64,000 bases of DNA from Acheta domesticus. Its lineage: Eukaryota; Arthropoda; Insecta; Orthoptera; Gryllidae. The notes beneath the pieces were generated by a model. The model searched no databases. It was not told the origin of the DNA and saw only the letters and a list, made by a program, of their open reading frames with translations. A program made the position numbers and the translations under genes. The stretch spans positions 155,890,750 to 155,954,749 of the forward strand of contig JAHLJT010009436.1 in NCBI GenBank assembly GCA_031308135.1, written 5' to 3'. Each line of letters starts with the position of its first letter. Position 1 is the first letter of the stretch. Shown here one piece after another: positions 23,232 to 35,035 of the stretch.

Positions 23232-23810
23232 GAAGCCATTAACGACTTGTGCATCTCTCATTTGAATGATTTATCTGAAGAGTAGCTTCTAGAAATGATG
23301 AGTGAAGAAAACTTCTTGGAACGTAATGATGATCTAACGGAAGCGAAACTATGTGCTGGAGTAATTTCAATTTCAAAACTTAATGGCGTTCTAAAACTTC
23401 AACAAACTCTGGTGGATAGAGTATTCGAATATGATCCGAACATGGACATTTCTTCGAAATTTAAGAGTGAAATAGAAGCTGCATCTCTTCCACATTACAA
23501 TATATAACAACGAGGAGGGTGATAAAAAAACTAAATCCTATATCCAATCACTTTCATCTTTGAAATAAGTTTCAAATATTTTTTTTATTTCTTCTCTTTG
23601 GGATAATAATTGTGAATACTGTTTGTCGTAGCGCGTACTCAGTTCTACTGGACTTGTTTGTTATATTTTTCTTTCATTTTTAGGGATTTTTGTGTATCTA
23701 GGAACCAAACCCACCTTTTTTCTTTAAAAGATACGCTCAACATTCGCGAATTTGACATTCGCAATGCTTTTTGGGAATCGAACTCTCGCGAATGTTGAGG
23801 AATTACTGTA
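23232..23810 (+). pseudogene. Tigger/pogo-type transposase C-terminus with 3' terminal repeat
   Basis: In one frame the peptide reads EAINDLCISHLNDLSEE, a TAG stop at 23283-23285, then LLEMMSEENFLER and a segment ending VFEYDPNMDISSKFKSEIE. The acidic E-L-L region followed by DPN, then S-x-K-F-K and I-E, is the pattern at the end of Tigger/Jerky transposases. The frame ends at about 23507. The transposon end lies at 23786-23808, ending GTTGAGGAATTACTG and followed by TA, as expected for a Tc1/mariner-superfamily TA target. CTCAACATTCGCGA at 23736-23749 pairs perfectly with 23786-23799. The 5' part and the DDE catalytic region are missing. Confidence 0.65.
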
Positions 23811-25764
23811 CTGTAATTTATGTCTATGTAATTTAAGTGATTATTTTTGTTTTTTAATTTAAGTGATTATTTTTATTTTTCTCGAGGTGCTAATTTATTT
23901 TTGGATGTTTCTGGTGAATTAGGGAATGCGCTCGTTACAAGAAAATGTATAAATGTGCATGTCTTCAGTATTTGTTTGTAATAATTAATGTCCGATATAC
24001 ATTATGTATTATTTTCTCTTAACTATGTAAATATTCCAGTAAATTGCAAGAAGTTATTATTTTCGGTGAAATAATGTATTTCTCTATTTCAATTCTACAA
24101 TAAATGAAAAATAAGGTTAATATGTTTGAAATATGGAGTAAAATGAATTTGCAAAATCTGTGATACAATCGCGTAAAACAATATATTTCTGTCACAATAT
24201 TTAGATCGAAACTTTTTAGTGGTCTAATCATCAGATTTTATTTACTTGAAAGGTAGCATGAGCTTTCATAACTATGTCAAAACTCTATGTTTAGAGATAA
24301 TAATTCAATTTTCCGGCCGATCGCAAATGACAGCGATAGGGAGGGAATGAAATTTGTTTACAGAGTTATTTCCGTGAGTTCCGATCTGTCAAAATTTGAC
24401 AGTTGACGTATGGAGTGTGCAGTCAGTTCACAAATTCGTTTCCAATATAACGCGTTTGTACGTCGGAAGTGAATTTACTAAAATTCACGCTTTAAAGTGG
24501 AAGATTAAAGTGCATTACTGCTGTGTAGTAACTTTATTACTTCAAGGCGATCAAAGTTGTGTAGAATTTACGCTCATCTACAACTGGAGTTCCGTTTGCC
24601 CTTCGTCCTGCTAAGATATTTCGGTACTCATGCGTTCCAAACTTACGATCATTTTAACGTAGTATTTCGAATCTTAATAACTATTGATACATTTTATTAA
24701 AGATGCATAGAGGTGTCACTTTGAATGCAGAGTTTGCATTCTAATCGATATTAGTTGTACGCTCTTTTTTATTTTAGATAGATTCCTCTTCACACTCAAT
24801 GTGTTGACCATTCATTTCGAAAATTCATGTCTGAAAATTGTACTTAGACACCTACTTTCGTCATTTTGAAACTTGAGTATTTGAATATTTATTTTAAACT
24901 TAGTTAACATGCTTATCTTATCAATTGACGGTAATATTTATTGTCAATTATTCGCTCTGCACAAGCTCAGAAAGCTAAGGAAGCTTTGAAGTATTGTCTC
25001 GACCTTGTCTTGAATCATGTCGAAATAGTTCATTTCGAATGTACATTATGTCGATATAGTACATTCGTAACAACTATTGCCATCTCACGTTGGCATCTCA
25101 TAGTTGGCAATTACTTGGCATGTGAAACCAGTGAATTGTAGGCGATTACATTGCTTCAACAGGTAAGTGAGTAGTTCTGCGACCGCAAATGTTTCTCAGG
25201 GCTGGGGGTCATAAGTTCGAATTGCAACAAGGAGGGATATTCAACATCTAAATACAACCTCGTGAGAATTAATGTGAACAACGAAATAATATTTTCTGTT
25301 TGATCTAATTATGATTATATTAAAATGTGTAACATGTTAATTGAATCTATACCTTGAGTTTCTCATAAATGCCTGAATAACAATTTCAGCGTATTGCTCT
25401 AATCGGTGGTTTCTGACGTTTTCTCCGATCATTTCCAGGCAGCATTACCTTAAACAACTAACTACTCTCACATATAGTCGACAGCTTGCTTTTCCATTCT
25501 TTTATTACTGCCATCCTTACGATCAGGCGACGCGCGTATTACCCTTAAATCTATCTCATAATCTAGAAAGACTCCGCTGATGTCAAAGACGTTCACAATC
25601 CCTCATGATCTCCACAGAATAATGTCAATATGCAACTTCCAAACCAAGGCGAAAATGGTCTGTATTGACGTAGGAATAACAATAAAACAACAGAGGTTTG
25701 AGAGGTTCATGGTTGTTCGTTCGGAGGATGAAGGTGCACACTCTATGAAGACGCACCTGTCAGC
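23811..25764. other. AT-rich stretch with one TGACAG palindrome
   Basis: CTGTCAAAATTTGACAG (24386-24402) is a perfect palindrome of two TGACAG sites. A GTTCGAATTGC B-box-like motif near 25215 may be a weak tRNA-derived remnant. CAGGTAAGT occurs at about 25159. No gene recognised. Confidence 0.5.
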
Positions 25765-26220
25765 TGGCACTGGTGGCCGGACTCCAGCCCGGAGCCCCGA
25801 CCGTCCCGGAGGCGGGCAGCCGGCGGCGGCGGCGGCGGCCACGGGGCGCCGCGCGGGCGCCGGGCAGCTGCGCTCTTTTTATGCATATTTATGCGCGGCG
25901 GCTAATTAATTTGAGAGCGGCGGCCGCCCGCTCCCACGGCCATTTCCGCCGGATGCTCCCGGCCGCCGCTAATCGGCCGCCCCGCCCTCCGCTTCCCGCC
26001 CCGCCCCTTTTCGCCCCGCTCGCCGCCCTGGCCGCCGCCATCGCTGCTCTCCGCTCCCCGCCGCTGTTTAATATTTAGCGATCGATTTGAATAAGGCGCG
26101 GACGCGCCGAGCGGGCGGGAGGACTTCGCCTGCCGGAGTGAGGTGGGGGCGGGGGCTACTGGTGGTGAACGGAGGCGGGTCCTAGGGGGCGAAGGGCGAG
26201 CCCTCAGCGGCTGATGAGGG
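25765..26220. promoter_or_regulatory. CpG-rich block with POU/homeodomain-like cores
   Basis: Strongly CpG-rich. Its AT-rich cores are ATGCATATTTATGC (25881-25894, POU-like inverted halves), CTAATTAATTTG (25902-25913, homeodomain-like) and TTTAATATTTAG followed by ATCGAT (about 26067-26084). An E-box CAGCTG lies at 25865-25870. A (GGC)n run sits near 25820. It reads like a developmental enhancer or promoter; function is inferred. Confidence 0.45.
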
Positions 26221-26800
26221 TTGATGCCACCGCCGCTAGGGATAGGGCGTCGTAGGCTAGGGATGATAAATGGAGTCGTTGGTGGTTGGGAGCTGACGTT
26301 AATGACAACGTAATGTACACGTGATAATATTCATCATATTTTTTATTCTCAATGACATTATTATTCGCACATTGAACAGGGTACTCCTGAGGTAATCAAG
26401 GATACACATAACTCAGATGACACCGCTCAGATTACTTTTTGGCCAGAAATATAAAACCTGGATCTTTCTTGACGGAGATACTGGGGTGTAATATTGGGAC
26501 GTAAATATTGGGGTGTCGGTCTAGAAACTAGTTTCTCACCTCAATCATCATTTGTGTTCATTGCACATGCTATTATGTGTTAGGAATATGATATGGTCAT
26601 TTTTCATTTATCCTGTCACATTTCTTTCTTCGGGTACGGAATTTGCAGCTCAGCAAAATTCTGCAGAATCACAGAATATTGATAATTCTAAAGAAATAAT
26701 GCATTTTTAAACCACGGGTTACCTCATAGTGGCTGGTAGATCAGGGGCTTTTCGTATACGAATGGCGAGGATAGACATGGACGGTGTGTTTGTCGGACGA
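26221..26800. other. AT-rich stretch, nothing recognised
   Basis: No feature seen. Confidence 0.5.
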
Positions 26801-27140
26801 GTTAGTGTATGCACCCATCGTGATCCCAAGGCAGCGCCCGAGGGCAATACGCTGATGGACATGAGCATCGGACGCGGACAACGGCGCCGTTGGGCAAGGA
26901 CGAGGGCGAGGGCGATGGCGAGGGCGAGGGCGGGACTCGTGAGAAAAAGCCCGCGAAGGGCGCGGCCGGCGCGGCGGGGCCCATTTGTAAACAATCCCGC
27001 GATTGGGGGCGAATTGGGTACGCGGCAACGCGCGCCGGGCCCGGCACCCCGCAACGACCGGCCAACGACGCCGCCGCCCCGCCCCCCACCGCCCACGCCG
27101 CGCAGTGGCAACGCGCCCCGCCCCACTCGGGCAAAAGGCT
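26801..27140. promoter_or_regulatory. CpG-rich block with hexamer repeat and forkhead site
   Basis: A GAGGGC/GATGGC hexamer tract runs at about 26895-26937. TGTAAACA (26986-26993) is a canonical forkhead site in an otherwise GC-rich context, followed by CGCGATTGGGGGCG. Overlapping frames on both strands are low complexity. Confidence 0.4.
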
Positions 27141-27599
27141 CCTTTGCACGAGCATTCGCTGATGCTGTTCACAGATCAAAGGCAGTGCCAAATTATAGAC
27201 CGCTTTGGAAATAAATACTTCAACTATTTTACTCTTGTAAATGGGATGAAATCCTGTCTGACAGCTTAACTCACTCATAGATTTTCGGAGCGTAATTTGT
27301 AAGTGCGAGTCCAACGTAACTCCTCTTTTTTCGCTTTCAGTAGAATCTCTCCTTTCCTTTGAATCCCACTTGATTTCAAAACTACGTGCACCACTGACAC
27401 CTATAGTGACATGCACTTCACCTCGAACGCAGCGTGTACGTAAATAGGAGACAGTTCCAGAAAATACGAGTATACGAGTATTTGTAGTATAGGGAAGGGC
27501 TATTTTTACTTTTCGAATTTCCACCCCCGAGCTATAAATTCTCAAAAAAAAATAAATGACCCTTATGTAGAATGTGCATGCATTTCTTGAAATGGCGCC
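27141..27599. other. Mixed-composition stretch inside a long minus-strand open frame
   Basis: A 286-codon minus-strand frame (26802-27662) crosses this region. Its start lies in a SINE and its end in the GC block, and I recognise no domain, so no gene is called. Confidence 0.4.
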
Positions 27600-27992
27600 A
27601 ACTCGACTTGATTGATCGATTGGTGTTTTCGGACTGTCATTACTCCCGTAAGTGTTGTGCATATTTTACCACAGGCGATCTTTCCACCTGGATGGTGAGA
27701 TCGGGCGCCGACCTACCCGTCAGATGCAGATTTTTTAAGTAAAGAGCTTGGATAAGGTAAGGAAGAGGAAGGAAAGATCGCGCACGGTCCGTGGCCCGTT
27801 CGTTAGGGAACTGCTCCGGCATTCGCCTGGCATGGATTCGAGAAACCTCGGAAAAGCACTGATCAGAGCAGCCGGCCGTTAGAATTCTACTCCAGACATC
27901 GGCTGAATTCGACCTAACTATCTAGCTAGGGTCGAAAATCCACCACCGTCGGGAGTGGAACCCTAGGCCCTCCCGGTCAGAGGCACCTCGGT
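27600..27992 (-). mobile_element. tRNA-derived SINE, copy 2, with head
   Basis: Read on the minus strand, it starts with GAGGTGCCTCTGACCGGGAG and a B-box-like GGGTTCCACTCCC. The body contains GGTTTCTCGAA, CAGGCGAATGCCGGAGCAG and ACGGGCCACGGACCGTGCGC. The body from CTAACGGCC onward matches copy 1 at 15100-15497 block by block. Similar GAAACCACGGAAA/CCGGCATTCGCCTGG bodies are, as far as I recall, widespread in insect genomes. The A box is not clear. Confidence 0.68.
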
Positions 27993-28079
27993 GACATCAA
28001 TTGATGCCCTATGCTACCTACGCCTATCAACCATTTCAAAGTGTGGTACTTGGCGCACGTACACCAGAACCATGACGCA

Positions 28080-28262
28080 CTGTGTGCCCCGTGAAGGCGA
28101 ATGGCGGGTTGGGGGTGGGGAGGGGGCGGGGCCGAGCGGCGAAGCGGCCGAATGCGCGGGCGGGCGCGTGCCGGGCATACGAAGGGCGCGCGCCGCCTGC
28201 GGTCGGCGGGCCGGCCGGCCGAGCCCCTGCGAGGTGCGCGGGGCGAGACGCCCCCTCACCAA
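28080..28262. other. CpG-rich block
   Basis: Short GC-rich block open in several frames. No product recognised. Confidence 0.45.
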
Positions 28263-29726
28263 GTGTTGTTCCACGGGAATATCAAAAAAGTCGCGTGTTA
28301 CGGTGTTCAGCAGGGTGTGTGCGTGGCGAGAGGATTCCTTTCGCTTTAGCAAATGGGGAGTCAGCGAGAATCGGTACTTGCGTTTTTTGACAATAAAAAA
28401 ACATTGTCGTTCGTGACGTAGATAAAAGAATGCCTATCTTCGTAGATTGCAGGTAGTATTTCCCGCCCAGAATAAGAAGAACATTTTTAGTACGATATTT
28501 ATGAATGAAATTAAAAGAGAGTGGTTCGTTTCCTTATTTTCAGAGGAAGGAGTTAGACGAAAAGAAATGACGATCCTTCTCTTTTTGAAAATGAGTTCAA
28601 TTAAGTTAAACTTTCTAGTCTGTTCGTTTGATCAAAAATGTCATCAAGTGTAACAGACATAATTACTGAATCGTTCGTGAATGAAAGGCGAAGATGCTAT
28701 TTGTCGTTATGTATTTTCTGTTCCTTTTCCAAAAGCTTATCCGCCAGAAAACCTACCCTGGCAGTTTCATGGTGCTTTCTGGGCGGAAAAAATCATATAG
28801 CATGTATCTCGTGCAACAGCGAGGCTGTCTGACTTTTTGGAAAGCTTTCTTGCGGAACACTGAACACGGACGAACCTATCTTCAAGATGAAATCTCTTTG
28901 TTTTCAAAGAACATATATATTTGCTTCTATTCAGAATTTCTGAACGAGAACTGCTCCATCTTGGAAAAAAGATGATATTGTTTAGCGATGCACCGCCCAA
29001 TATCTCTGATTATGGTTCTTCAATGAATCATTGTCAGTGGAAAACAATTAAAACATTTTTTGAAATGTCTGGCGAACATACTGAGAATGAAAATCTTTCT
29101 CTTCAGAATGTATGTGAACTTCGTGGCTCCCATGACTTCTGTCTCATTAATCATCTGCATTCGTGGTTTTACAAAGTAAAGATATCTATTCTGACTTGCA
29201 TAAAATCTGAGAAGATTAATTACCACAGATACATTCACCTGCAATCTTCAGTTACCGCGAGCGGACAGCCAGTTATAATCGTACTTGTCTTACTCCGTCT
29301 CGCCCTTCTGTGCTGTGCGAATTCATTTCCAATATCCTCATCCTCTTCGCGAGGGATCTCATAAGGAAATCAACACTTTAAATAAGGTCACAAAAAGCGA
29401 AATAACTAGTGATCTTAGAGCAAAAACGGCTCTTCTATTGCACTATGTATTAAAAACATCTATAAAACAATATTGAAACATTACATTTATTCCTTGTTTG
29501 GTTTTTCAAGATCTTCCATATGTAAAGTCGTGCATTCGTTTAATTTTAGTGTGTAAGAATGCAGGAAGATATTGAAAAATTTTTACCACTACTGAAATCG
29601 AAAGAGACATGGTTAGATGAGACAGTGGCATTGAGAACGTCAGAGGGCAAGTTGGGCATTTACAAAGAAGACAAAGAGCATAGTCAACACTTTTCTTTCA
29701 TGGTGGAAATGAATATTTTTATTGCA

Positions 29727-29758
<32 letters not shown>

Positions 29759-29960
29759 ACATTATAAATGGTGATGGAGCAATGCTGAAATGAGAAGTAG
29801 GAGAAACGTGAGAACTTCGTGAACTTCGTGTTGGAAAAATTTACCACAAGGATCTATTCTGATTTGAACTCTCAGATTCTCAGAAGTGGATAATGAACGT
29901 TCTGACCTCAACCCTACACGTCGCTCTCACTTCTACGGTACTACGCGACACCGACCAAGG
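28263..29960. other. AT-rich stretch with a (GAT)n microsatellite
   Basis: (ATG)n runs at about 29727-29758. Frames of 147 and 93 codons at 28694-29364 show no recognisable domain. Nothing else seen. Confidence 0.5.
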
Positions 29961-30660
29961 CTGCGACGAGTCATCCACCACCCACCCCGCTGTTCGCCGC
30001 CGCCACTTCGACGCATCAGATGATCTCGCGCGCCAAGGCGGCACATCAAGCGAGCACTCCTCTCTGCCCATTGTGGGTGGCCTCTCGGCGCGGCGAGTGC
30101 CTCGAAGACCAGCTGCGCCCGCCGCCGCCACCGCCGCCGCCTCCGCCGCCGTCGCCGCCACCGCCACCACCGCCACCATCTCCGCATCCATCGCCGTCGC
30201 CACCATCCCCACAGCCACCCACGCCGCTGCCGCCACCGGCGCCGCCGCCACCTTCGCCAGCACCTCCACCGCCGCATCGGTGCCGCTACCACCGTCACCG
30301 CCCCCTCCCCCGCCCCCGCCCCCGCTCCCGCCACCGCTACCACTACCGCCCCCTCCCCCGCCTCCTCCACCACCTCCGCCCCCGCCGCCGCCGCCACCAC
30401 AGCCACCACCTCCACTACCGCCACCACCGCCGCCTCGCGTGACTCCGCAGAGAGCGGGCGCACCTGCCTCCACCATCCCGCCTCCCCCCGCACCCGCGCC
30501 CGCCGCCGGCGTTTAATCTGCCGCTCGCGCGCCGCCCGAACAGCGTCCGGAAACGCGCGCTTACGTTTCAATTAGTAGCTCCCGCGGTGCGGCAAGGCGC
30601 CGCGCGGCCCGGAGGCGGAGGCCAGAGTGGTTGTGGTTGGACGGCAGCGAGAGTGAGGCC
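29961..30660. repeat. CpG-rich block with long (CCG/CCA)n trinucleotide tract
   Basis: From about 30118 to 30440 nearly every triplet is CCG, CCA, CCT or GCC. All six frames stay open, giving poly-Pro, Ala/Thr-rich or poly-Gly frames of 140-212 codons on both strands. These are repeat artefacts. The right flank holds GGCGTTTAATCTGCC and TTACGTTTCAATTAGTAG, homeodomain-like cores near 30508 and 30561. Confidence 0.7.
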
Positions 30661-32289
30661 CAGTCTGACGGTGAGAGTGTCGCGGCGGTTTCGGTATTTC
30701 GCTATTCCCAGATTCAGATGGCATTTCGAAATTTTGAAAGTGTTTTTCTTGTCTTGCGCTTTTTGCAAATTTCTCTTAGTGGTAGTTTAAACTATTTAAA
30801 TAACGGTATTTGTGAGACGAAGCAACGTTATTTAATTGTTGCAGTGTTGTATTCGTGAGATTATTAAAATGACCATTCTGTGAAAATAAAATCGTACAAA
30901 ATTTTTTTAAGAAATATTTTGAGTATTTTTGGATTGTGTTATTGAACCAGAATTAATGTAACTATTTCAAAACTATTTAAATGATAGTTTATTCTCAGTT
31001 TAATCTAAAAAATTATATTCTGATAGTGTATTAAAAATTCGTTGGCTTCTTGACTACAAATTGAAATTGTTTTGATGGTAGTGGAATATAATGTGGTGTT
31101 AGTGGCATTGAATCAAACCATAAATACTAACTAGGGCAGAGGCTGCAATGTGGTTTCAGCGGGAGATTTATGGGAATTGGTGTCGGGAGAATTAGCAGCG
31201 GTAGTATGGCAAGAGACTTCATTTTAAAGAGGAGGAAGATGTATTCAATTGCTGCGTCAGAGATGTTGTTGATGCACGGAAAACCTACGAGAACAACACA
31301 GTGGCAAATGAAGAGGAACGCTAACTGCACAGGTGTCCGGTGCGACGAGTTAGAGGACTCCCATGGAATGAATAAAATCTCACTCTCTGAGACATTAAGG
31401 ATTGTGGGGAGACTTTATGACGCGGTAATGGAGCTTCTGAACGCAGTCATGGAAACAAAGGAGGGCAGTGATTTTGAATTCTTAACAATAACTTTAAAAA
31501 AGTGTGACCAATAGCTGGAGGAGGATCATCAGGTGTCGGTTCTTACTTGAAATTAGGGAGAGGCAAAGACAGAGAAAATGATCAAGCTAGTGGTAAAAGC
31601 AATTTAGTTTTCTTTCTTAATACTGTATAAGATGGGAGAAATATATCACGCGCAGGAGTGCGTTGATTCTACATGCATTAGAAAAATTGATTGAAACGTA
31701 TTTCTAACATTGACTTAAATACCAATTGCAAGGAAAACAATTATCTTCGAATCATCTAATAACCAAATTGTCCAATATCGAATTATTCAAACTCCAGCAT
31801 ATGTAAGTAGAAATAAAACATACGGGGTATGCGTTAGCATTTTTATTTGCAGCCCCCAAGCCGAGATTCGTGATCTTACCACGATTTTAGTGTCAACGAT
31901 GACGTATTGACACCAGTAGAATAGTAAAGGCGGACGACGGCCGCTCGGATGAGAATCTAGAGACTGATTTCTTGAATTCACCTCTGATCTGTTAAATCTA
32001 ATTAACAATTTATCAACTCTTTACGTTTCTTAAAACTTCCAGAAAAGCTTTTCATCTGCTTGATTCCCTCCTCAGAAAAAAATATATTTTCGAGAATTCT
32101 GTAAAGATGATCTGGAGAGATCAGACAAGACGATGCGTTCCCCACCAGTAGATCGAGACGCGCCCAATTACATCTCACCGCCCCAAACAGTGAACCGCAG
32201 GAGATGTAACTGTGTGTAAAGGAGGGGCACTTTCATGCCACCCGATTACAGCATGTAGGGTTATCTCCTTCCCAAGGCGAACACTCACC
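30661..32289. other. AT-rich stretch, nothing recognised
   Basis: A 114-codon plus frame (31170-31514) lacks any recognisable domain. Nothing else seen. Confidence 0.5.
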
Positions 32290-32500
32290 CGAGTGACCTG
32301 TCCGCGGTCCCTTTGGCAAGAGAGCCATCCCTTCGGCGAAGGCGTTTGTCGGAGGCGGGAGGTCCGCTTGTACTGGGGTCGCCGGTTCGCTTCCAGGCGG
32401 CAGGCGCCTCCGGCCAACCCGCTCGCGCGCGCCGCTCCGCCCACCTTCCGCAGGCCCCGCGCCCGCCACAGTGGGCCACTGAGCGCAGCAAGTGGCACAA
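32290..32500. other. CpG-rich block
   Basis: Short GC-rich block open in several frames. No product recognised. Confidence 0.4.
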
Positions 32501-34100
32501 ACCCACGTATTTGGTGGGAAAACGTTCTTAAAATTTCCAATAATAAAGACAATACTTTTATTGAAGTCGATATGATATTAATGACTTTTCGGATTTTAAT
32601 ATCAGACTTTAATATCGGAAAAGTTTCCTATATTAAAGATCAGCCAGAGGTAGCACTGAAACGCTTTTGTTGATCGCAAATATTTCATTTTATCTCAGGG
32701 CAAAATTCTGATTAGTCCGATCCTAAAATGCCTAATATTATACATACCTGCGTGTCGGGGCGATTTTATCTCGGGTTGCAGAGAAGCGAATGTATCCTGA
32801 AAATATACTCTTGTCCGATGCTAGTTGCGTGTTCTAGTAGCGTGTTTGTGCTCTGACATCGAAAGATCGGGCCGGAGAAGGGTCTTGAAATTCACTACTC
32901 CATGCTACCGATAAATGTCACGAACGTGCATTCTGAAGGGTTACACAAGTGATTTGCACGTCGTATAGATCTTGAATTAAACATCTATCTAGGCTAAATG
33001 CATTAAAGAATAATGCTAAGAGTGCTTGTGAATGAAAATTGTGAAAAACGATAAAAATTTGCGTGTATAAAATCAAGTACGAAAGTACGAAAGCAGGACG
33101 AACTAAGAGGCGGGAAAGAGCTTAAACGCTAAATCAGTATTTATCAAACCAAACGAGCGTTAGATGCCTATGAGAGTGCCGTTGTTCAGCCGCCGATCAC
33201 GTGAACCAGTTTAGACGTTAGGGAGGCTGTGATTCTTTCGCGACATCACACACTCTGATAGAAGGACACGCCTGGGTGGCAAAGCAGGATTCTCAATAAA
33301 ATTACGTACTCAATTTCTTTGACATATTCATTATCTTCATTTGACATTTCTTAACAAATGTTGATATATTTGCAAGGATTAATTCCTTAAAATCCTGTTT
33401 TGGTTAAGCCATTTAACTTTATTTTCTCCAATTTTAAAATGGAAACCCTTATGTTGTTACTGAAAAGATACATTCAGAAATCGAGAACTCATTGACTTAA
33501 CATGACTTAACAGGGCTTGAACTTCGTTTTCACATCTGACGAAGTATCAAACTCATATGCACTGCCTAGTCTATATTCCATTTATCCAGACATACCAATG
33601 GAATTGCAAAAATTCAAGGAAAACTAACAATAATTCTGTGAGAATTGTAAGATTTGTACAGACACTTAAAGTTCGTGTGTGTGTTTGAAGTCAGCTCTTT
33701 AGTATAATTATTTCAAAAGTTTTTACGCTGTACATATAAAATCTACGATGATGTTATAAGAAATGATGGAGATGGAATATGAGATCAGAAACCGAAAATC
33801 GTAAGCGTACCGAAAGCCCTACCACGAATTTAATTTTCATAAGCGTGATCCTTACCAATACCAATTCTACTATCCAAGGCTAAAGTTGAACATGACATTC
33901 ATCACACCGTCGCAGAGAGGCAGCGAATTAGAATCAGGACAAGAAATTGAAAGACAAAATGAAGAGGGAGTGACTGATGCAGAGAGGAAAACAGAGAGGT
34001 GGTGGGAAATAGAGGGAGAAAATGGGGAGACGGAGAGAACGGGAGAAAGAATCAAAGATACAAAAAGGGGAACGGAGAAACATGTAAATAAAACTTTGAC
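32501..34100. other. AT-rich stretch, nothing recognised
   Basis: Minor direct repeat AGTACGAAAGTACGAAAG near 33077. No gene seen. Confidence 0.5.
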
Positions 34101-34252
34101 AGTCCGATGGCCAAGACCGCTAAGGCAACAGTGCAGTAGCGGTCTCGGACCAAAGGATAGCGGATTCGAGTCCCACCTCGGGCGTGGGTGAATTTGTGTG
34201 TCTGTACGTGTGTGTCGTCCTTTCACCCCTCATTATCATCATAATTTCATCT
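34101..34252 (+). mobile_element. tRNA-derived SINE with A and B boxes
   Basis: The A box TGGCCAAGACC (34108-34118) and B box GGATTCGAGTCC (34162-34173) are 54 bases apart, as in type-I tRNA promoters with a long variable arm (Ser/Leu-like). The head ends around 34182. A body follows with CCTTTCACCCCTCATTATCA and an ATTATCATCATAATTTCATC tail. Pol III transcription would be expected in an intact copy. It is not a tRNA gene because the acceptor stem and anticodon arm do not pair. Confidence 0.72.
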
Positions 34253-34339
34253 TCCGTACCCCGAAAGGTTCGAACTACTGGATAAAAATCGGATCCAGTT
34301 AAATGCTGATCCTTTAAAAATTACATACACCCGCCACCG

Positions 34340-34745
34340 AGATAATGTTACGGAGCCCTGGTAAGCGCAGGGAGCAAATGCACGCGTGGTCCCGAGCGGC
34401 CTATTCGCGGACAAAAAATTAAAAAAATAAAAAAGAAGTTGATTTCTTAATGCGTGTTTTGCGGCCTCTGCTGCCCCACTGTGGCGCACCGTCGCCGCCG
34501 CGGCGCCGAAGGTCGCGCTGGCCGTAATGAGCCCGTCGGGCGAGGCGGGCGCGAGCGAACGGCGGGCGAGCTGGCGGGCGGGCGGGCGGGCGGAGGCGGC
34601 GGCGACGCGCGGACCACCCACTGCGCCGCGCCGCCCACTGCCCGTCGCCCACCTCCGCGCCCACCGGCGCCTCCTCGCTGGCGGATCGCCCTCAATGCCA
34701 CCGGCTGGCGGGCTTTATCCTCACAATTAGGTTTACACCTAGGCA
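34340..34745. promoter_or_regulatory. CpG-rich block with GGCG repeat and T-box-like site
   Basis: A (GGCG)n tract lies at about 34570-34592. The right edge holds CTCACAATTAGGTTTACACC and then TAGG; GGTTTACACCTAGG at 34730-34743 resembles a T-box half site next to an ATTAG homeodomain core. No product recognised. Confidence 0.4.
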
Positions 34746-34954
34746 GGCCACTACCCTGCTGTTAAATAGGAGACAATTCGTTTTAACACGTCCGCTTGGT
34801 AGTTAAAATGAAAAACAAATATGACTGGGATGTCTTATTTTAGACATTCTTTGGTTATCCTGAACACCTTGTGAGGATATTTCTTTTTCTCTGGGCCGAA
34901 AACACGTAGACGTCCTTGACACATCGTTAATAAGAGAACGGATAATAGAAGAAC

Positions 34955-35035
34955 GTCATGTCCGGGGTGGGATTCTAACCCAAGAATCGTCCGCGAGAGG
35001 CATTGGGTTTCCACACACTCCAGGCTGTATCTCTG
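34955..35035 (-). mobile_element. Probable SINE head, minus strand
   Basis: On the minus strand GGTTAGAATCCCACCCCGGA (B box at 34970-34980) is preceded by GTGGAAACCCAATGCCTCTC and a weak A-box-like ACAGCCTGGAG. The GAATCCCACCCCGGACATGA wording is typical of arthropod tRNA-derived SINEs. The body was not traced. Confidence 0.45.

Noticed and set aside
25155..25168. Second recursive splice site (CAGGTAAGT); a similar CAGGTGAGT reads on the minus strand near 21870
   Set aside because: Pyrimidine tracts are weaker and about one such 9-mer is expected by chance in the window.
25195..25225. tRNA or SINE B box (GTTCGAATTGC)
   Set aside because: Single box without a convincing A box or body.
26802..27662. 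286-codon minus-strand open frame
   Set aside because: Starts in a SINE, crosses AT-rich DNA, ends in a GC block; no recognisable domain or splice signals.
29880..30571. Proline- and glycine-rich proteins of about 200 codons on both strands
   Set aside because: Trinucleotide repeat artefact; composition follows the repeat in every frame.
34101..34182. Functional tRNA gene
   Set aside because: A and B boxes are present but acceptor and anticodon stems do not pair; it reads as a SINE head.
34845..34870. miR-9-like TCTTTGGTTATC
   Set aside because: Matches only the first 12 bases of miR-9, with no pairing star arm nearby.
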